In this document: positions 30,990-39,354 of the stretch, piece by piece | Layout of the letters: each line of letters begins with the position of its first letter | Position numbering within the stretch: position 1 is the stretch's first letter | Assembly: GCA_017475555.1 (NCBI GenBank) | Contig: JAFVFL010000021.1 | Span: 1-41,359 of the forward strand | DNA from: Ruminococcus sp. | GTDB lineage: Bacteria > Bacillota > Clostridia > Oscillospirales > Ruminococcaceae | Direction of reading: 5' to 3' | DNA length: 41,359 nt | Program-made: the position numbers and the translations under genes | Notes under the pieces: model-generated | Told to the model about the DNA's origin: nothing | The model's input: only the letters and a program-made list of their open reading frames with translations | Database searches by the model: none

Positions 30990-32624
30990 TCAGTTCTTTA
31001 CCTGCTTCGCAACAAGGCTCTCACCGCAGTATATCTCACGAAGCTTCGGCTTCTCGATCTTACCGGTGGGATTTCTCGGAACATCGGCGAAAATTATCTT
31101 GTGCGGTCTCTTGTAGCGCGGCAGCTTCTGACAGAACTGATTTATCTCCTCCTCTGTGCAGCTCATGCCGTCCTTTACAGAGATTATCGCCGCAGCGATC
31201 TCGCCCAGACGCTTATCCGGAAGTCCGATAACCGCAACGTCCTTGACAGCCGGGTGTGCTCTGAGGAAGTCCTCGATCTGTACCGGGTACAGATTCTCAC
31301 CGCCGCTGATGATAACGTCCTTTTTCCGGTCAACAAGATAGATGAAGCCGTCCTCGTCCTCCTGTGCCATATCTCCGGTCAGCAGCCAGCCGTCACGCAG
31401 AGTTTCAGCTGTAGCCTTTTCGTCCCTGTAGTAGCAGGTCATAACGCCCGGCCCCTTGACGCACAGCTCGCCGACCTGCCCTCTCTCCACAGTATTGAAG
31501 CTTTCGTCAGTTATCTTTACCTCCCAGCCGTAGCCAGCCTTACCGATAGCACCGACCTTGTGGATATTCTCGACTCCAAGATGCACGCAGCCAGGCCCGA
31601 TACTCTCGCTGAGTCCGTAGTTCGTGTCATACTGATGCTTCGGGAAGTGCTCCTTCCAGCGTGCGATAAGTGACGGCGGAACAGGCTGAGCACCGATGTG
31701 CATAAGCCTCCACTGTTCAAGGTCATAGCTTTCGGTATCTATCTCTCCCCGGTCGATAGCGTCAAGTATATCCTGTGCCCACGGAACGAGCAGCCATACT
31801 ATAGTACAGCCCTCATCTGAAACTGTTTTGATTATCGACTCCGGCTTAACGCCCTTGAGAAGGACTGCCTTGCTGCCGGATTGCAGGCTGCCGAACCAGT
31901 GCATTTTCGCACCGGTGTGATAAAGCGGCGGAATACAGAGGAAAACATCATTGCGTGTCTGTCCGTGGTGAGCCTGCTCGACCTTAGCCGAGTGTACAAG
32001 GCTCTCATGGTTGTGGAGTATCGCCTTCGGGAAGCCTGTAGTGCCGGACGAGAAGTATATAGCTGCGTCATCTGAGTCCGTCAGCGTTATATCCGGGGCA
32101 CTGCTCGGATAGTTTGCAACGTTGCTGTCATAATGCTCTGCGAAAGACGGGCAGCCCTCACCGACATAGAAAAGCAGCCTGTTTCTGCTGATATCCTCGG
32201 CGATTTCCTCAACTCTGCCGATAAATTCAGGGCCGAACAGCAGAACGTCCACCTCAGCAAGCTCAAGGCAATATTTTATCTCGTCGGGGGTGTAGCGGAA
32301 ATTCAGCGGTACAGCAAGAGCACCGGTCTTGAGTATACCAAAATATACAGGCAGCCATTCGAGGCAGTTCATCAGCAGTATCCCGACCTTATCGCCCTTT
32401 TTGACACCTCTGTCGAGGAGCATATTTGCGAAGCGGTTCGCCTTTTCATCGAATACTTTCCAGGTTATCTCTCTTCTGTAGTGGCACAGAGGATTCGGCT
32501 CGATAAGCTCGTACTCCTTCCATGTTATGCGGCGAACCTCCTTGACATCGGGGTTGACCTCGACAAGAGCGATATCGTCGCCGTAAAGCTCGGCATTTCT
32601 GCTCAGAAGCTCAGTAATTGGCAT
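30990..32624 (-). CDS. AMP-forming acyl-CoA synthetase
   Basis: This is a 544-residue adenylate-forming enzyme that activates a carboxylic acid with ATP and joins it to CoA. The P-loop motif is YFSSGTTGFPKA, the A5-type motif is NYGLSESIGP, and GWLLTGDMAQEDEDGFIYLVDRKKDVIISGGENLYP and PRNPTGKIEKPKLRE (with the catalytic Lys) follow. RRITWKEYE at 31-39 and RREITWKVFDE at 50-60 are two similar blocks near the N-terminus; I recall this in related clostridial enzymes. The substrate is unknown; the linked thioesterase suggests an aromatic or medium-chain acid. The ATG follows AAAGGATG and a good promoter. Confidence 0.92.
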   Translation of the reverse strand: MPITELLSRNAELYGDDIALVEVNPDVKEVRRITWKEYELIEPNPLCHYRREITWKVFDEKANRFANMLLDRGVKKGDKVGILLMNCLEWLPVYFGILKTGALAVPLNFRYTPDEIKYCLELAEVDVLLFGPEFIGRVEEIAEDISRNRLLFYVGEGCPSFAEHYDSNVANYPSSAPDITLTDSDDAAIYFSSGTTGFPKAILHNHESLVHSAKVEQAHHGQTRNDVFLCIPPLYHTGAKMHWFGSLQSGSKAVLLKGVKPESIIKTVSDEGCTIVWLLVPWAQDILDAIDRGEIDTESYDLEQWRLMHIGAQPVPPSLIARWKEHFPKHQYDTNYGLSESIGPGCVHLGVENIHKVGAIGKAGYGWEVKITDESFNTVERGQVGELCVKGPGVMTCYYRDEKATAETLRDGWLLTGDMAQEDEDGFIYLVDRKKDVIISGGENLYPVQIEDFLRAHPAVKDVAVIGLPDKRLGEIAAAIISVKDGMSCTEEEINQFCQKLPRYKRPHKIIFADVPRNPTGKIEKPKLREIYCGESLVAKQVKN

Positions 32625-32690
32625 ATGTAAAACATCCTTTCTGTTTCCGGTTTATGCTGGAAAAGCTGTAAAGTATTAAATCACATTGAC

Positions 32691-32719
32691 ATTATAACAT
32701 ATTTCTCTGAAAATGTAAA
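32691..32719 (-). promoter_or_regulatory. Promoter TTTACA-N17-TATAAT for the acyl-CoA synthetase operon
   Basis: The -35 box is at 32714-32719 and the -10 box at 32691-32696 on the minus strand, giving a leader of about 60 bases before the ATG at 32624. Confidence 0.8.
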
Positions 32720-32755
32720 TAGGAAATTGTAAATTTTCACGGTTGCAGATTTCGT

Positions 32756-32788
32756 TCAAAGCCGGCAGACTGTCTGCCGGAGCTTTGA
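32756..32788. repeat. Long GC-rich inverted repeat without T run
   Basis: TCAAAGC and GGCAGAC pair with GTCTGCC and GCTTTGA around a short loop, with two unpaired bases on one side. Neither strand has a T run after it, so it is not an ordinary terminator. It lies between the lipoprotein terminator and the acyl-CoA synthetase promoter, about 40 bases upstream of the -35 box, where an operator could be. Confidence 0.6.
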
Positions 32789-32810
32789 GGGGTGGTATTA
32801 AATGCAAAAC

Positions 32811-32843
32811 AAAAAGGACACCCGTGTGAGGAGTGTCCCTTTG
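32811..32843 (-). terminator. Terminator of the three-lipoprotein operon
   Basis: AAAAAGGACAC pairs with GTGTCCCTTT (one mismatch) around CCGTGTGAGGA. On the minus strand TTTTTG follows. It is nine bases past the stop at 32852. Confidence 0.85.
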
Positions 32844-32851
32844 CAGATCAG

Positions 32852-33568
32852 TTATATCACATATGTGACCCCGTCGATATCATAAAGATACAGGGTAAGA
32901 TACTGTCCCACATGATTGCGGAGCGAATAGCTGCTCTTGAAATCATCGTCCGGAAGTCCGTACATTATATCAATATATATGAATCTCCTTGAGCCCTCAT
33001 TTATCCTGTCTGATACCTTACCGCCGCCGATAGAGTCAAGCAGCTCGTCTATCTCGTCAAACTTCGTTACGTTTATGTCATCGTCCTCGGTGTAGCAGTC
33101 GTCCACGGTTATCGCATTGTAGTCAAAGCCCTCGCCGAGAGATTCCTCAAGATTCTTCCTGAAGCCCTTCAGATAATCCTCAGTGCTGCTGTAGCCTGCC
33201 GAGCTGTAGGAGTATTCCAGATAAGGCGGATAGAACACCTTCTCCATAAGCTCTGCATCGCAGTTGTTCAGTGCATATACATAGTCAGAGAGCAGCTTTC
33301 CGTCCTCCTCTGAAAGATACCTGTAATCGAACTCGACGTATATCTTCACATCATCATTCTCGCTTGGCCTGAGCTGCATTATCATCGCACCATAGGGCAT
33401 TTCGTCCTGTGTGATGCTTAAATCATCTGCCGGGCCGTCACCTGCGAGGTTTCCCTCTCCCGATGAGCTGCCTGACGAGCTGCCGGACTTGCTGCCGCAG
33501 GCACTAATCGAGCTGAGCAGTGCCGCACATACCATGACTGCCGCCGCACGCTTTAAATATTCCTTCAT
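32852..33568 (-). CDS. Lipoprotein of unknown function, 238 aa
   Basis: The start is the ATG at 33568 after GGGAGGG; the frame opens earlier without a ribosome binding site. The signal peptide ends in a lipobox (LSSISAC), so the protein is lipid-anchored outside the membrane, followed by a Gly/Ser linker. The rest is an acidic, Tyr-rich domain (YVYALNNCDAELMEKVFYPPYLEYSYSSAG) and a C-terminal beta part. The upstream lipoprotein (33592-34347) has a similar layout, with a YP...YLE-like region at the same place, so the two are probably distant paralogues. Domain family not recognised. Confidence 0.82.
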   Translation of the reverse strand: MKEYLKRAAAVMVCAALLSSISACGSKSGSSSGSSSGEGNLAGDGPADDLSITQDEMPYGAMIMQLRPSENDDVKIYVEFDYRYLSEEDGKLLSDYVYALNNCDAELMEKVFYPPYLEYSYSSAGYSSTEDYLKGFRKNLEESLGEGFDYNAITVDDCYTEDDDINVTKFDEIDELLDSIGGGKVSDRINEGSRRFIYIDIMYGLPDDDFKSSYSLRNHVGQYLTLYLYDIDGVTYVI

Positions 33569-33591
33569 CGTTTTTCCCTCCCACGGCTGCA

Positions 33592-34347
33592 TTAGCCGAA
33601 CGTGTAATATTTATCGCCTACTCTTGCAAAAGCGATCTCGTAGTTGCTGATGATAAGGTGCTCCTCGCCGTCCTCACCCTCAGCGATTATGTAAAACGCA
33701 AGGTATTCTATGTCATCGGAATTATTCTTTACTTCCTCGTAATAGTCCATGCCGAACGCCTCAGTGAAGTAACCGAAGAAGCTTTCCGTTACCTCCTCTA
33801 TGGTCTTGCCGTCCGTTATCTCAGGAATCTCTGCATGGAGCCGGGTAATGGTGAAATCCCCGGTTATGCTCTCGTCCTCAGAGTCAAGCTCTCCGGCGAC
33901 CTCATCCTTCATGTATGAACGCAGTCCCTCGCAGTTCAGCTCAAAGGAATTTTCAAGTCCGTATTCAAAATTCTCCTCAAGATACTTGCCATACCTTTCG
34001 ATATAATCCGGGTAAAGGCACTCCTTGTATGTCTCGAAATCCCTGTCCTGGAAGCAGGTGAAATACTTTTCAAGCGCGAGCATCACCTCAGGGGATATCT
34101 CACTGTCATCATAGTACAGCTTTATGCCGCTGGGGGATATCCTGTAGCTGCCCAGCTCATAGTCCTCATCGCCCTCAGCAGGTGTTATAAGCTCGCCGAT
34201 ACCCGATACTCCGGTATTTTCCGCACTGCTCTCCGATACAGCACTGCTTTCCTCCGGCTCAGGATCCTTGCTGCCAAAGGAGCAGGAGACAGCCGTGAGA
34301 CAAAGTGCTGAAGCTGCTAAAAACGCAGTTATCCTTTTAAAAATCAT
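33592..34347 (-). CDS. Lipoprotein of unknown function, 251 aa
   Basis: The ATG at 34347 follows GAGGTATT. A signal peptide with lipobox LTAVSC gives lipid anchoring at Cys22; an acidic Ser/Glu linker of about 40 residues follows. The domain has EVMLALEKYFTCFQDRDFETYKECLYPDYIERYGKYLEENF, a helical stretch like NTF2-type or stress-lipoprotein domains, and ends in YYTFG. It lies between the LRR lipoprotein (gap 12) and the 238-residue lipoprotein (gap 23) in one transcript. Function unknown; the trio may act together at the envelope. Confidence 0.82.
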   Translation of the reverse strand: MIFKRITAFLAASALCLTAVSCSFGSKDPEPEESSAVSESSAENTGVSGIGELITPAEGDEDYELGSYRISPSGIKLYYDDSEISPEVMLALEKYFTCFQDRDFETYKECLYPDYIERYGKYLEENFEYGLENSFELNCEGLRSYMKDEVAGELDSEDESITGDFTITRLHAEIPEITDGKTIEEVTESFFGYFTEAFGMDYYEEVKNNSDDIEYLAFYIIAEGEDGEEHLIISNYEIAFARVGDKYYTFG

Positions 34348-34359
34348 TTCAATACCTCA

Positions 34360-35076
34360 TTACTGTAATTCCGCACAGCTTACTCCGTTCTGCTCTGCCC
34401 ATTGCAGGACAGCTGAACCAGCCGGGGCATATACAACTACGTCCGGCAGCTCCTCAAGCCCCCAGCTGTCGTATTGCAGACCGGGATTCTCTATAGTAAG
34501 GCTCACCAGCGATTCACAGGCTGTAAATGCCTCCTCGTGTATCTCAGTCACGGCTGCCGGGATAGTAAGCTCTTCAATACTCGTGCAGGCTGCAAAGGCA
34601 CCTCTTTCGATGACCGTGACACCCTCCGGTATATTGATGCTGCTGAGTGACGAGCAGTCGCTGAAGCAAAATTCACCGATAGTCGTTACGCTGTCCGGCA
34701 CTGTGACCGAGTGCATATCCCACTTTGCCTCAAAGGAGTAGTAGCCTATCTCAGTGACCGGAGCACCGCCGAGCGTGCCGGGTATGACTACGTCCTCCGC
34801 AGAGCCGGTGTACTTTGTAATGACCGCACCGCCGTCTCTTTCCTCAAACTCAAAATCGGCAGTTTCCTCTATCTCACGGGGTCTTTCGGTCGGCTTCACG
34901 GCAAGGGTGTTGCCCTCCGGGTCGATAATGGGAGCCGTGGTGGTCGATGGCTCCTCAGTAGTCTGTGAGCTGTCTGTGCTGTCCTTGCCGGCTGATGAGC
35001 AGCCTGCGAAGCAGAGGGATATCCCTGCTGCTGCACAGATAACAGCTGCTGCCGCTGATATATTTTTTTTCGTCAT
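34360..35076 (-). CDS. Lipoprotein with BspA-type leucine-rich repeats
   Basis: This 238-residue protein has a signal peptide with lipobox CFAGC, then a Thr/Ser/Asp linker. Three to four LRR_5/BspA-like repeats follow at about 105-215: VTVPDSVTTIGEFCFSDCSSL, INIPEGVTVIERGAFAACTSI, LTIPAAVTEIHEEAFTACESL, and a final degenerate unit. The C-terminus resembles the capping segment of such repeats (VVYAPAGSAVLQWAEQNGV). BspA-like proteins in gut Bacillota are usually surface adhesins or scaffolds. The ATG lies nine bases after GGAGA. It is the first of three lipoprotein genes. Confidence 0.87.
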   Translation of the reverse strand: MTKKNISAAAAVICAAAGISLCFAGCSSAGKDSTDSSQTTEEPSTTTAPIIDPEGNTLAVKPTERPREIEETADFEFEERDGGAVITKYTGSAEDVVIPGTLGGAPVTEIGYYSFEAKWDMHSVTVPDSVTTIGEFCFSDCSSLSSINIPEGVTVIERGAFAACTSIEELTIPAAVTEIHEEAFTACESLVSLTIENPGLQYDSWGLEELPDVVVYAPAGSAVLQWAEQNGVSCAELQ

Positions 35077-35136
35077 AATTATGTTATCTCCATGATTTGC
35101 AGAATGAATGACAATTTTGTGTACAAACGGCGAAAA

Positions 35137-36957
35137 TCACTGCTTCGCCCTGTTCTTTGCCCTCTGAGTGTTGCTGAGTATCCTCTTGCGTATACGCAGC
35201 GACTCAGGCGTTACCTCAAGCAGCTCGTCGTCCGCAAGAAATTCAAGGCAGTCCTCAAGGCTGAGTATGCGGTGAGGTACAAGGCGGAGTGCGTCGTCGC
35301 TTCCGCTTGCACGGGTATTGGTGAGGTGCTTTCTCTTGCACACATTTACTACAAGGTCGTCTGTCTTTGGTGAAGCACCGACAACCATTCCTTCATATAC
35401 CTGAGTACCAGCCGGGATAAACAGCTGACCCCGCTCCTGTGCGTTGTAAAGACCGTATGTGACAGCCTCGCCAGTATCAAAGGATACCAGTGAGCCGGTG
35501 CTGCGGCGGTCGATATCGCCCTTGTACGGCTCATAGCCCTCGAACACATGGCTCATTATGCCCTCGCCCTTTGTATCTGTAAGGAACTCGCTCTTATAGC
35601 CGAAAAGTCCCCTCGCCGGGATAAGAAATTCAAGTCTCATGCGGCTGCCCTGCGGGTGCATAGTGACAAGCTCGCCCTTTCTCGTGCCCATTTTCTCCAT
35701 GACAGAGCCGACGCTGTCCTCAGGAACGTCGATAACGAGCCGCTCGATAGGCTCAGTGCGTCTGCCGTTCTCATCTGTCTTATACAGAACTCTCGGTGTA
35801 GATACCGCAAGCTCATAGCCCTCACGCCGCATATTTTCGATAAGGATAGAGAGGTGCATTTCGCCTCTGCCTGCAACACGGAAGGAGTCAGTGCTGTCGG
35901 TCTCCTCGACTCTCAGTGAGACGTCCTTGAGCAGCTCACGGAAAAGTCTCTCACGGAGCTGTCTTGACGTTACGAACTTGCCCTCACGACCTGCGAACGG
36001 GCTGTCGTTGACGGAAAACGTCATCTCAACAGTCGGCTCACTTATCTTCACGAACGGCAGCGGCTCAGGAGCGTCCACAGCACACACGGTATCGCCGATG
36101 GTTATACCCTCGATCCCCGATATCCAGACGATATCGCCGACCTGTGCCTCCGGTGCGGCATTGCGGTTAAGTCCCTCTATCTGCAAAAGTGCGGCGATCT
36201 TAGCATTGTAATTCTTCTTGCCGCCGGTGTAGTCGCATACTGTGACCTGCTGATTGACCTTTATCCTGCCCCTTACGATACGTCCGACACCGATACGTCC
36301 GACATACTCGTTGTAGTCGATAGAGGAGATCAGCATTTGCAGAGAGCCGTTCTCGTCTCCCTCCGGGGGAGCGATATAGTCTATTATCGTATCGAACAGC
36401 GGCTTCAGATCCGTTCCTGCCTCGTACTGGCTGAGTGAGGCAGTGCCGCTTCTTCCGGAACAGAAAAGTATCGGGGATTCAAGCTGCTCATCGCTGGCAT
36501 CGAGGTCAAGAAGAAGCTCCAGAACCTCATCGCCTATCTCGTCGAGCCTTGCGTCCGGGCGGTCTATCTTGTTGACGACTACTATTATTTTCAGCCCCAT
36601 TTCAAGAGCCTTGGACAGCACGAATCTTGTCTGCGGCATAGGACCCTCAGCGGCGTCAACGAGCAGCAGAACGCCGTCCACCATTTCAAGGACTCTCTCC
36701 ACCTCACCGCCGAAATCAGCGTGTCCGGGGGTGTCGATTATATTGATCTTCGTGCCGTTGTACATTACGGAGGTGTTCTTCGCAAGTATCGTGATACCTC
36801 TCTCCCGCTCTAAGTCGTTAGAGTCCATAACTCTCTCTGCGACTGCCTGATTCTCACGGAAAACTCCGCCCTGCTTGAGCATTTCGTCCACAAGGGTGGT
36901 CTTTCCGTGGACAACGTGTGCGATAATCGCAATGTTTCTGAGGTCTTCTCTTATCAT
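35137..36957 (-). CDS. typA: Translational GTPase TypA/BipA
   Basis: This ribosome-associated GTPase helps 50S assembly at low temperature and stress adaptation. The 606 residues match the family: G1 is AHVVHGKTTL, G2 is ERGITI, G3 is DTPGHADF, G4 is NKIDRPDAR, and the C-terminal domain carries GYEPYKGDIDRRSTGSLVSFDTGEAVTYGL. Position 16 is Val, where translational GTPases have Asp (HVDHGKT); the codon GTC at 36912-36910 differs from GAC by one base. The rest of the protein is intact, which argues against decay. The ATG follows AAAGGAG. Gene order suggests co-transcription from the small membrane protein genes at 36974-38157. Confidence 0.97.
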   Translation of the reverse strand: MIREDLRNIAIIAHVVHGKTTLVDEMLKQGGVFRENQAVAERVMDSNDLERERGITILAKNTSVMYNGTKINIIDTPGHADFGGEVERVLEMVDGVLLLVDAAEGPMPQTRFVLSKALEMGLKIIVVVNKIDRPDARLDEIGDEVLELLLDLDASDEQLESPILFCSGRSGTASLSQYEAGTDLKPLFDTIIDYIAPPEGDENGSLQMLISSIDYNEYVGRIGVGRIVRGRIKVNQQVTVCDYTGGKKNYNAKIAALLQIEGLNRNAAPEAQVGDIVWISGIEGITIGDTVCAVDAPEPLPFVKISEPTVEMTFSVNDSPFAGREGKFVTSRQLRERLFRELLKDVSLRVEETDSTDSFRVAGRGEMHLSILIENMRREGYELAVSTPRVLYKTDENGRRTEPIERLVIDVPEDSVGSVMEKMGTRKGELVTMHPQGSRMRLEFLIPARGLFGYKSEFLTDTKGEGIMSHVFEGYEPYKGDIDRRSTGSLVSFDTGEAVTYGLYNAQERGQLFIPAGTQVYEGMVVGASPKTDDLVVNVCKRKHLTNTRASGSDDALRLVPHRILSLEDCLEFLADDELLEVTPESLRIRKRILSNTQRAKNRAKQ

Positions 36958-36973
36958 TTTATCTTCTCCTTTT

Positions 36974-37621
36974 TCAGCTTATTGCTCTTAATCTGTCCGC
37001 AAGCTTGTCCGAATTTATAAAATCCGCAGGTATCCTGAGCGTTCTGGTATACCTTGTGATGAAAAAATGCTTTGTATCGAGCCGCCTGAGCTTAGCCTTT
37101 ATGCGGTATTCCTTTCCGGTTTCGCTGATGGAGATGACCTCCTCGATGACACTGCCGCAGTACGTGAGAACGTCCTCCCTTGAAAGAAATTCGTCCACTG
37201 CCGCAGCGTAGTGCATTTTCCGCATATTCCGCTCTATCTTGCCCCAGTTGCTTCGCTCGTTTGAAAAGCTGAGGCTGAAATTTGCACCGAACAGCACATC
37301 ATTCGTGCAGGCTCTTGTGAGGTCAGCGGCAATGACCGGGCTGCTCAGCTCGTCCGACATTATGTACGCCATGAAATACCTGTCCGCCTGCTTCTGCCGG
37401 ATATATATCATAGCAAACGACAGGACAAACAGTATCAAAAGTACGGCTGCGATCACCTTTTCCACGGGGCTGTTATCATACAGTGCGAACGCCCACGCAA
37501 ACACAAACGCCACGAAAAGGACTGAGGTCAGCCCTATGCCTCTGATGAACGCTCCGGGCTTTTTCCGGTGGAACTGATCGCCGATATCGTCTGCATTGCT
37601 CATTCTGCATATCGTAAGCAT
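36974..37621 (-). CDS. Two-span membrane protein of unknown function, 215 aa
   Basis: The ATG at 37621 overlaps the upstream stop (TAATG) and has GGGAGG upstream. Two hydrophobic segments lie at about residues 28-48 and 55-75, followed by a cytoplasmic-type domain with many Arg and Lys. The C-terminal YTRTLRIPADFINSDKLADRLRAIS resembles YcxB-like proteins such as its neighbour. It is probably co-transcribed with typA (gap 16). Function unknown. Confidence 0.75.
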   Translation of the reverse strand: MLTICRMSNADDIGDQFHRKKPGAFIRGIGLTSVLFVAFVFAWAFALYDNSPVEKVIAAVLLILFVLSFAMIYIRQKQADRYFMAYIMSDELSSPVIAADLTRACTNDVLFGANFSLSFSNERSNWGKIERNMRKMHYAAAVDEFLSREDVLTYCGSVIEEVISISETGKEYRIKAKLRRLDTKHFFITRYTRTLRIPADFINSDKLADRLRAIS

Positions 37622-38157
37622 TATTTTGCCTCCCTGAAGCGGCTTCCGAGCTTATCGTGCAGGAGTGACGCAAGCTCCTTGTGCGTACCGCTTGTTATAT
37701 CACGGCTGCTGAAAATATACGCAGCAGACCTGTTCCAGAAGATCATGAAATATCCCTTTCTGCATACCGCACGGTATACCTTTGGATACGGCAGCTCAGA
37801 ATGCTCGCTCAGCCCTGTGCCGGTGATGTTTACTGTGATCTTGTCTGTGCCGAAGCTCAGCTCCTCCACAGCGTCCTCGCACTTCGAGCGTGAATGCTTA
37901 AGCAGCTTTTCCGGTATTTTCAGCAGCCTGACGAGATTGAACACGGAAAATGCGAGCAGTGCCGCAAAAACCAGAGCGAAGCTAAGTCCCTCGCCCGTCA
38001 TAGTCCAGAGTATAAACGTCAATGCTGACAGCACAAGATTGAATCCGATGAACAATATTTCCACAAAGAGATAAACTATCGGCTGCGGCTGGCTGTACCA
38101 GAATACTTTCATTCCCTCAAGCGAGTCTTTCGACCTTGTAGTTATCAGGTTTTCCAT
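37621..38157 (-). CDS. YcxB-like membrane protein, 178 aa
   Basis: The start is the ATG at 38157 after GGTGAT; another in-frame ATG at 38169 is possible. There are two membrane segments at about residues 30-55 and 58-78. The C-terminal part, LPYPKVYRAVCRKGYFMIFWNRSAAYIFSSRDI, matches the YcxB-like pattern (a PH-like domain after two spans). Function unknown. It is the first gene of the run leading to typA. Confidence 0.78.
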   Translation of the reverse strand: MENLITTRSKDSLEGMKVFWYSQPQPIVYLFVEILFIGFNLVLSALTFILWTMTGEGLSFALVFAALLAFSVFNLVRLLKIPEKLLKHSRSKCEDAVEELSFGTDKITVNITGTGLSEHSELPYPKVYRAVCRKGYFMIFWNRSAAYIFSSRDITSGTHKELASLLHDKLGSRFREAK

Positions 38158-38183
38158 ATTTATCACCATTTTTACGGTATTTT

Positions 38184-38213
38184 AGTATAAAACCTCTTTT
38201 TGCCTGTATACAA
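38184..38213 (-). promoter_or_regulatory. Possible promoter TTGTAT-N18-TATACT for the ycxB-like/typA run
   Basis: The -35 box is at 38208-38213 and the -10 box at 38184-38189 on the minus strand. The position between the tRNA-Tyr terminator and the first gene is right, but the match is moderate. Confidence 0.5.
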
Positions 38214-38240
38214 AAAATCCTCCGCACTTGCCGCAGAGGT

Positions 38241-38270
38241 AAAAAAATCGCCCTGAAAAATCAGGGCGAA
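38241..38270 (-). terminator. Terminator of the tRNA-Thr/tRNA-Tyr transcript
   Basis: CGCCCTGA pairs with TCAGGGCG around a four-base loop; seven T follow on the minus strand. It starts three bases after the tRNA-Tyr CCA end. Confidence 0.93.
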
Positions 38271-38272
38271 TC

Positions 38273-38358
38273 TGGTGGGAGAGGGTGGATTCGGACCACC
38301 GAAGCTGAAAAGCAACAGATTTACAGTCTGCCCCCTTTGGCCACTCGGGAACTCTCCC
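38273..38358 (-). tRNA. tRNA-Tyr (anticodon GTA)
   Basis: An 86-base class II tRNA with a long variable arm and encoded CCA. The acceptor is GGGAGAG paired with CTCTCCC, the anticodon stem-loop reads CAGACTGTAAATCTG, and the T arm reads GGTCCGAATCC. It shares a promoter (38599-38627) with tRNA-Thr. Confidence 0.95.
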
Positions 38359-38420
38359 CTATGAGATTGATATTTCTGGTCCCGCACTGATAAAAAATGA
38401 AGAAATGCAGGACAAGAAAA

Positions 38421-38496
38421 TGGAGCTGGTGGACGGACTCGAACCCCCGACCTGCTGATTACAAATCAGCTGCTCTACCAACTGAGCTACACCAGC
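38421..38496 (-). tRNA. tRNA-Thr (anticodon TGT)
   Basis: A 76-base cloverleaf with encoded CCA; acceptor GCTGGTG, anticodon loop TTTGTAA, and T loop GGTTCGAGTCC. It is followed by tRNA-Tyr on the same transcript. Confidence 0.95.
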
Positions 38497-38598
38497 ATAT
38501 AAATGCCTATAATTATAAAACGGACGACAGCTTGTTGAAATGTTGAAAGCCGTGTTAAAAACAGCTTTGCTTTCGATTCAACTCAGCTGACGAAAACT

Positions 38599-38627
38599 AT
38601 TATATCACAGATTTCAGAACTTGTCAA
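38599..38627 (-). promoter_or_regulatory. Consensus promoter TTGACA-N17-TATAAT for tRNA-Thr/Tyr
   Basis: The -35 box is at 38622-38627 and the -10 box at 38599-38604 on the minus strand. AT-rich sequence lies upstream (an UP-like tract). Confidence 0.9.
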
Positions 38628-38677
38628 GTGCTTTTTTGAATTTTTTTGAAAAAATTTGTTGAAGCCCAGAATGCTAT

Positions 38678-38754
38678 TGGTCGAGGCGACAGGACTCGAA
38701 CCTGCGGCATCTTGGTCCCAAACCAAGCACTCTACCAAACTGAGCTACGCCTCG
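38678..38754 (-). tRNA. tRNA-Pro (anticodon TGG)
   Basis: A 77-base cloverleaf with encoded CCA; acceptor CGAGGCG, anticodon stem-loop CTTGGTTTGGGACCAAG, T loop GGTTCGAGTCC. It has its own promoter at 38786-38814. Confidence 0.95.
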
Positions 38755-38785
38755 TCTGACGCCGTCCTCAACAGACAGCTTTAAT

Positions 38786-38814
38786 ATTATACCACTATAC
38801 GCTGTAAAAGTCAA
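38786..38814 (-). promoter_or_regulatory. Promoter TTGACT-N17-TATAAT for tRNA-Pro
   Basis: The -35 box is at 38809-38814 and the -10 box at 38786-38791 on the minus strand, about 30 bases upstream of the mature tRNA. Confidence 0.88.
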
Positions 38815-38896
38815 GCCTTATACTTCGGTTTCCTGGATTTTTCGTCTTTATTCACAATTTAGCGGCACACACATGAAGATTATCCAGGATAATCAC

Positions 38897-38925
38897 AAAA
38901 AGGCAGGGGAGTGACCCTGCCTTTT
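38897..38925 (-). terminator. Terminator of the YtxH-like gene
   Basis: AAAAGGCAGGG pairs with CCCTGCCTTTT; T-rich sequence follows on the minus strand. It lies nine bases past the stop at 38935. Confidence 0.9.
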
Positions 38926-38934
38926 CATTACTAA

Positions 38935-39249
38935 TCAGTCGTTCTTGATATCGTCAGCTATGTCCTCAGCTGCGTCCTTTATCTCCTCAACTGCATCCTC
39001 TGCTTCATCCTTTATCTCCTCAGCTGTATCCTCAGCTGCCTCAGCTGCCTCTTCTGCTATATCAGAGATAGTGCTCTCGTTGATCTCAAAATCAATGGAA
39101 TCTGCGTCCTCGAACGGATCGGGATAATCGTAGATATCATCATCGTCGAAATCATCGGTGTCTGCTTCATCCTTCATCGACTTTGCAACGAAATATCCGA
39201 CAGCAGCTGCTGCACCGGCTGCAAGAAGTCCGATCAGAAACTTGTTCAT
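38935..39249 (-). CDS. YtxH-like small membrane protein with acidic helical tail
   Basis: The start is the ATG at 39249 after AGAGGAAT; the frame opens earlier with no ribosome binding site. MNKFLIGLLAAGAAAAVGYFVAKSMKDE is one membrane span with Gly/Ala packing, typical of YtxH general-stress proteins. The rest is a stretch of Asp/Glu followed by an acidic helix with repeated units of about 11 residues (EEIKDEAEDAV, EEIKDAAEDIA). Function unknown. It has its own promoter at 39355-39383. Confidence 0.82.
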   Translation of the reverse strand: MNKFLIGLLAAGAAAAVGYFVAKSMKDEADTDDFDDDDIYDYPDPFEDADSIDFEINESTISDIAEEAAEAAEDTAEEIKDEAEDAVEEIKDAAEDIADDIKND

Positions 39250-39354
39250 TTTAATTCCTCTTTTCTTCGCAGGAATGATTTTCAGATACTCATGCAATCA
39301 GCGTGCATATATACTGTCGGCACCGCCTGCGACCAGCCCGATAGCCGTAAGTTT

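Noticed and set aside
31030..32624. Duplicated RRITWKEYE / RREITWKVFDE block in the acyl-CoA synthetase as a recent duplication
   Set aside because: The two DNA copies are not alike, and I recall the same layout in related clostridial enzymes, so it is probably a family feature.
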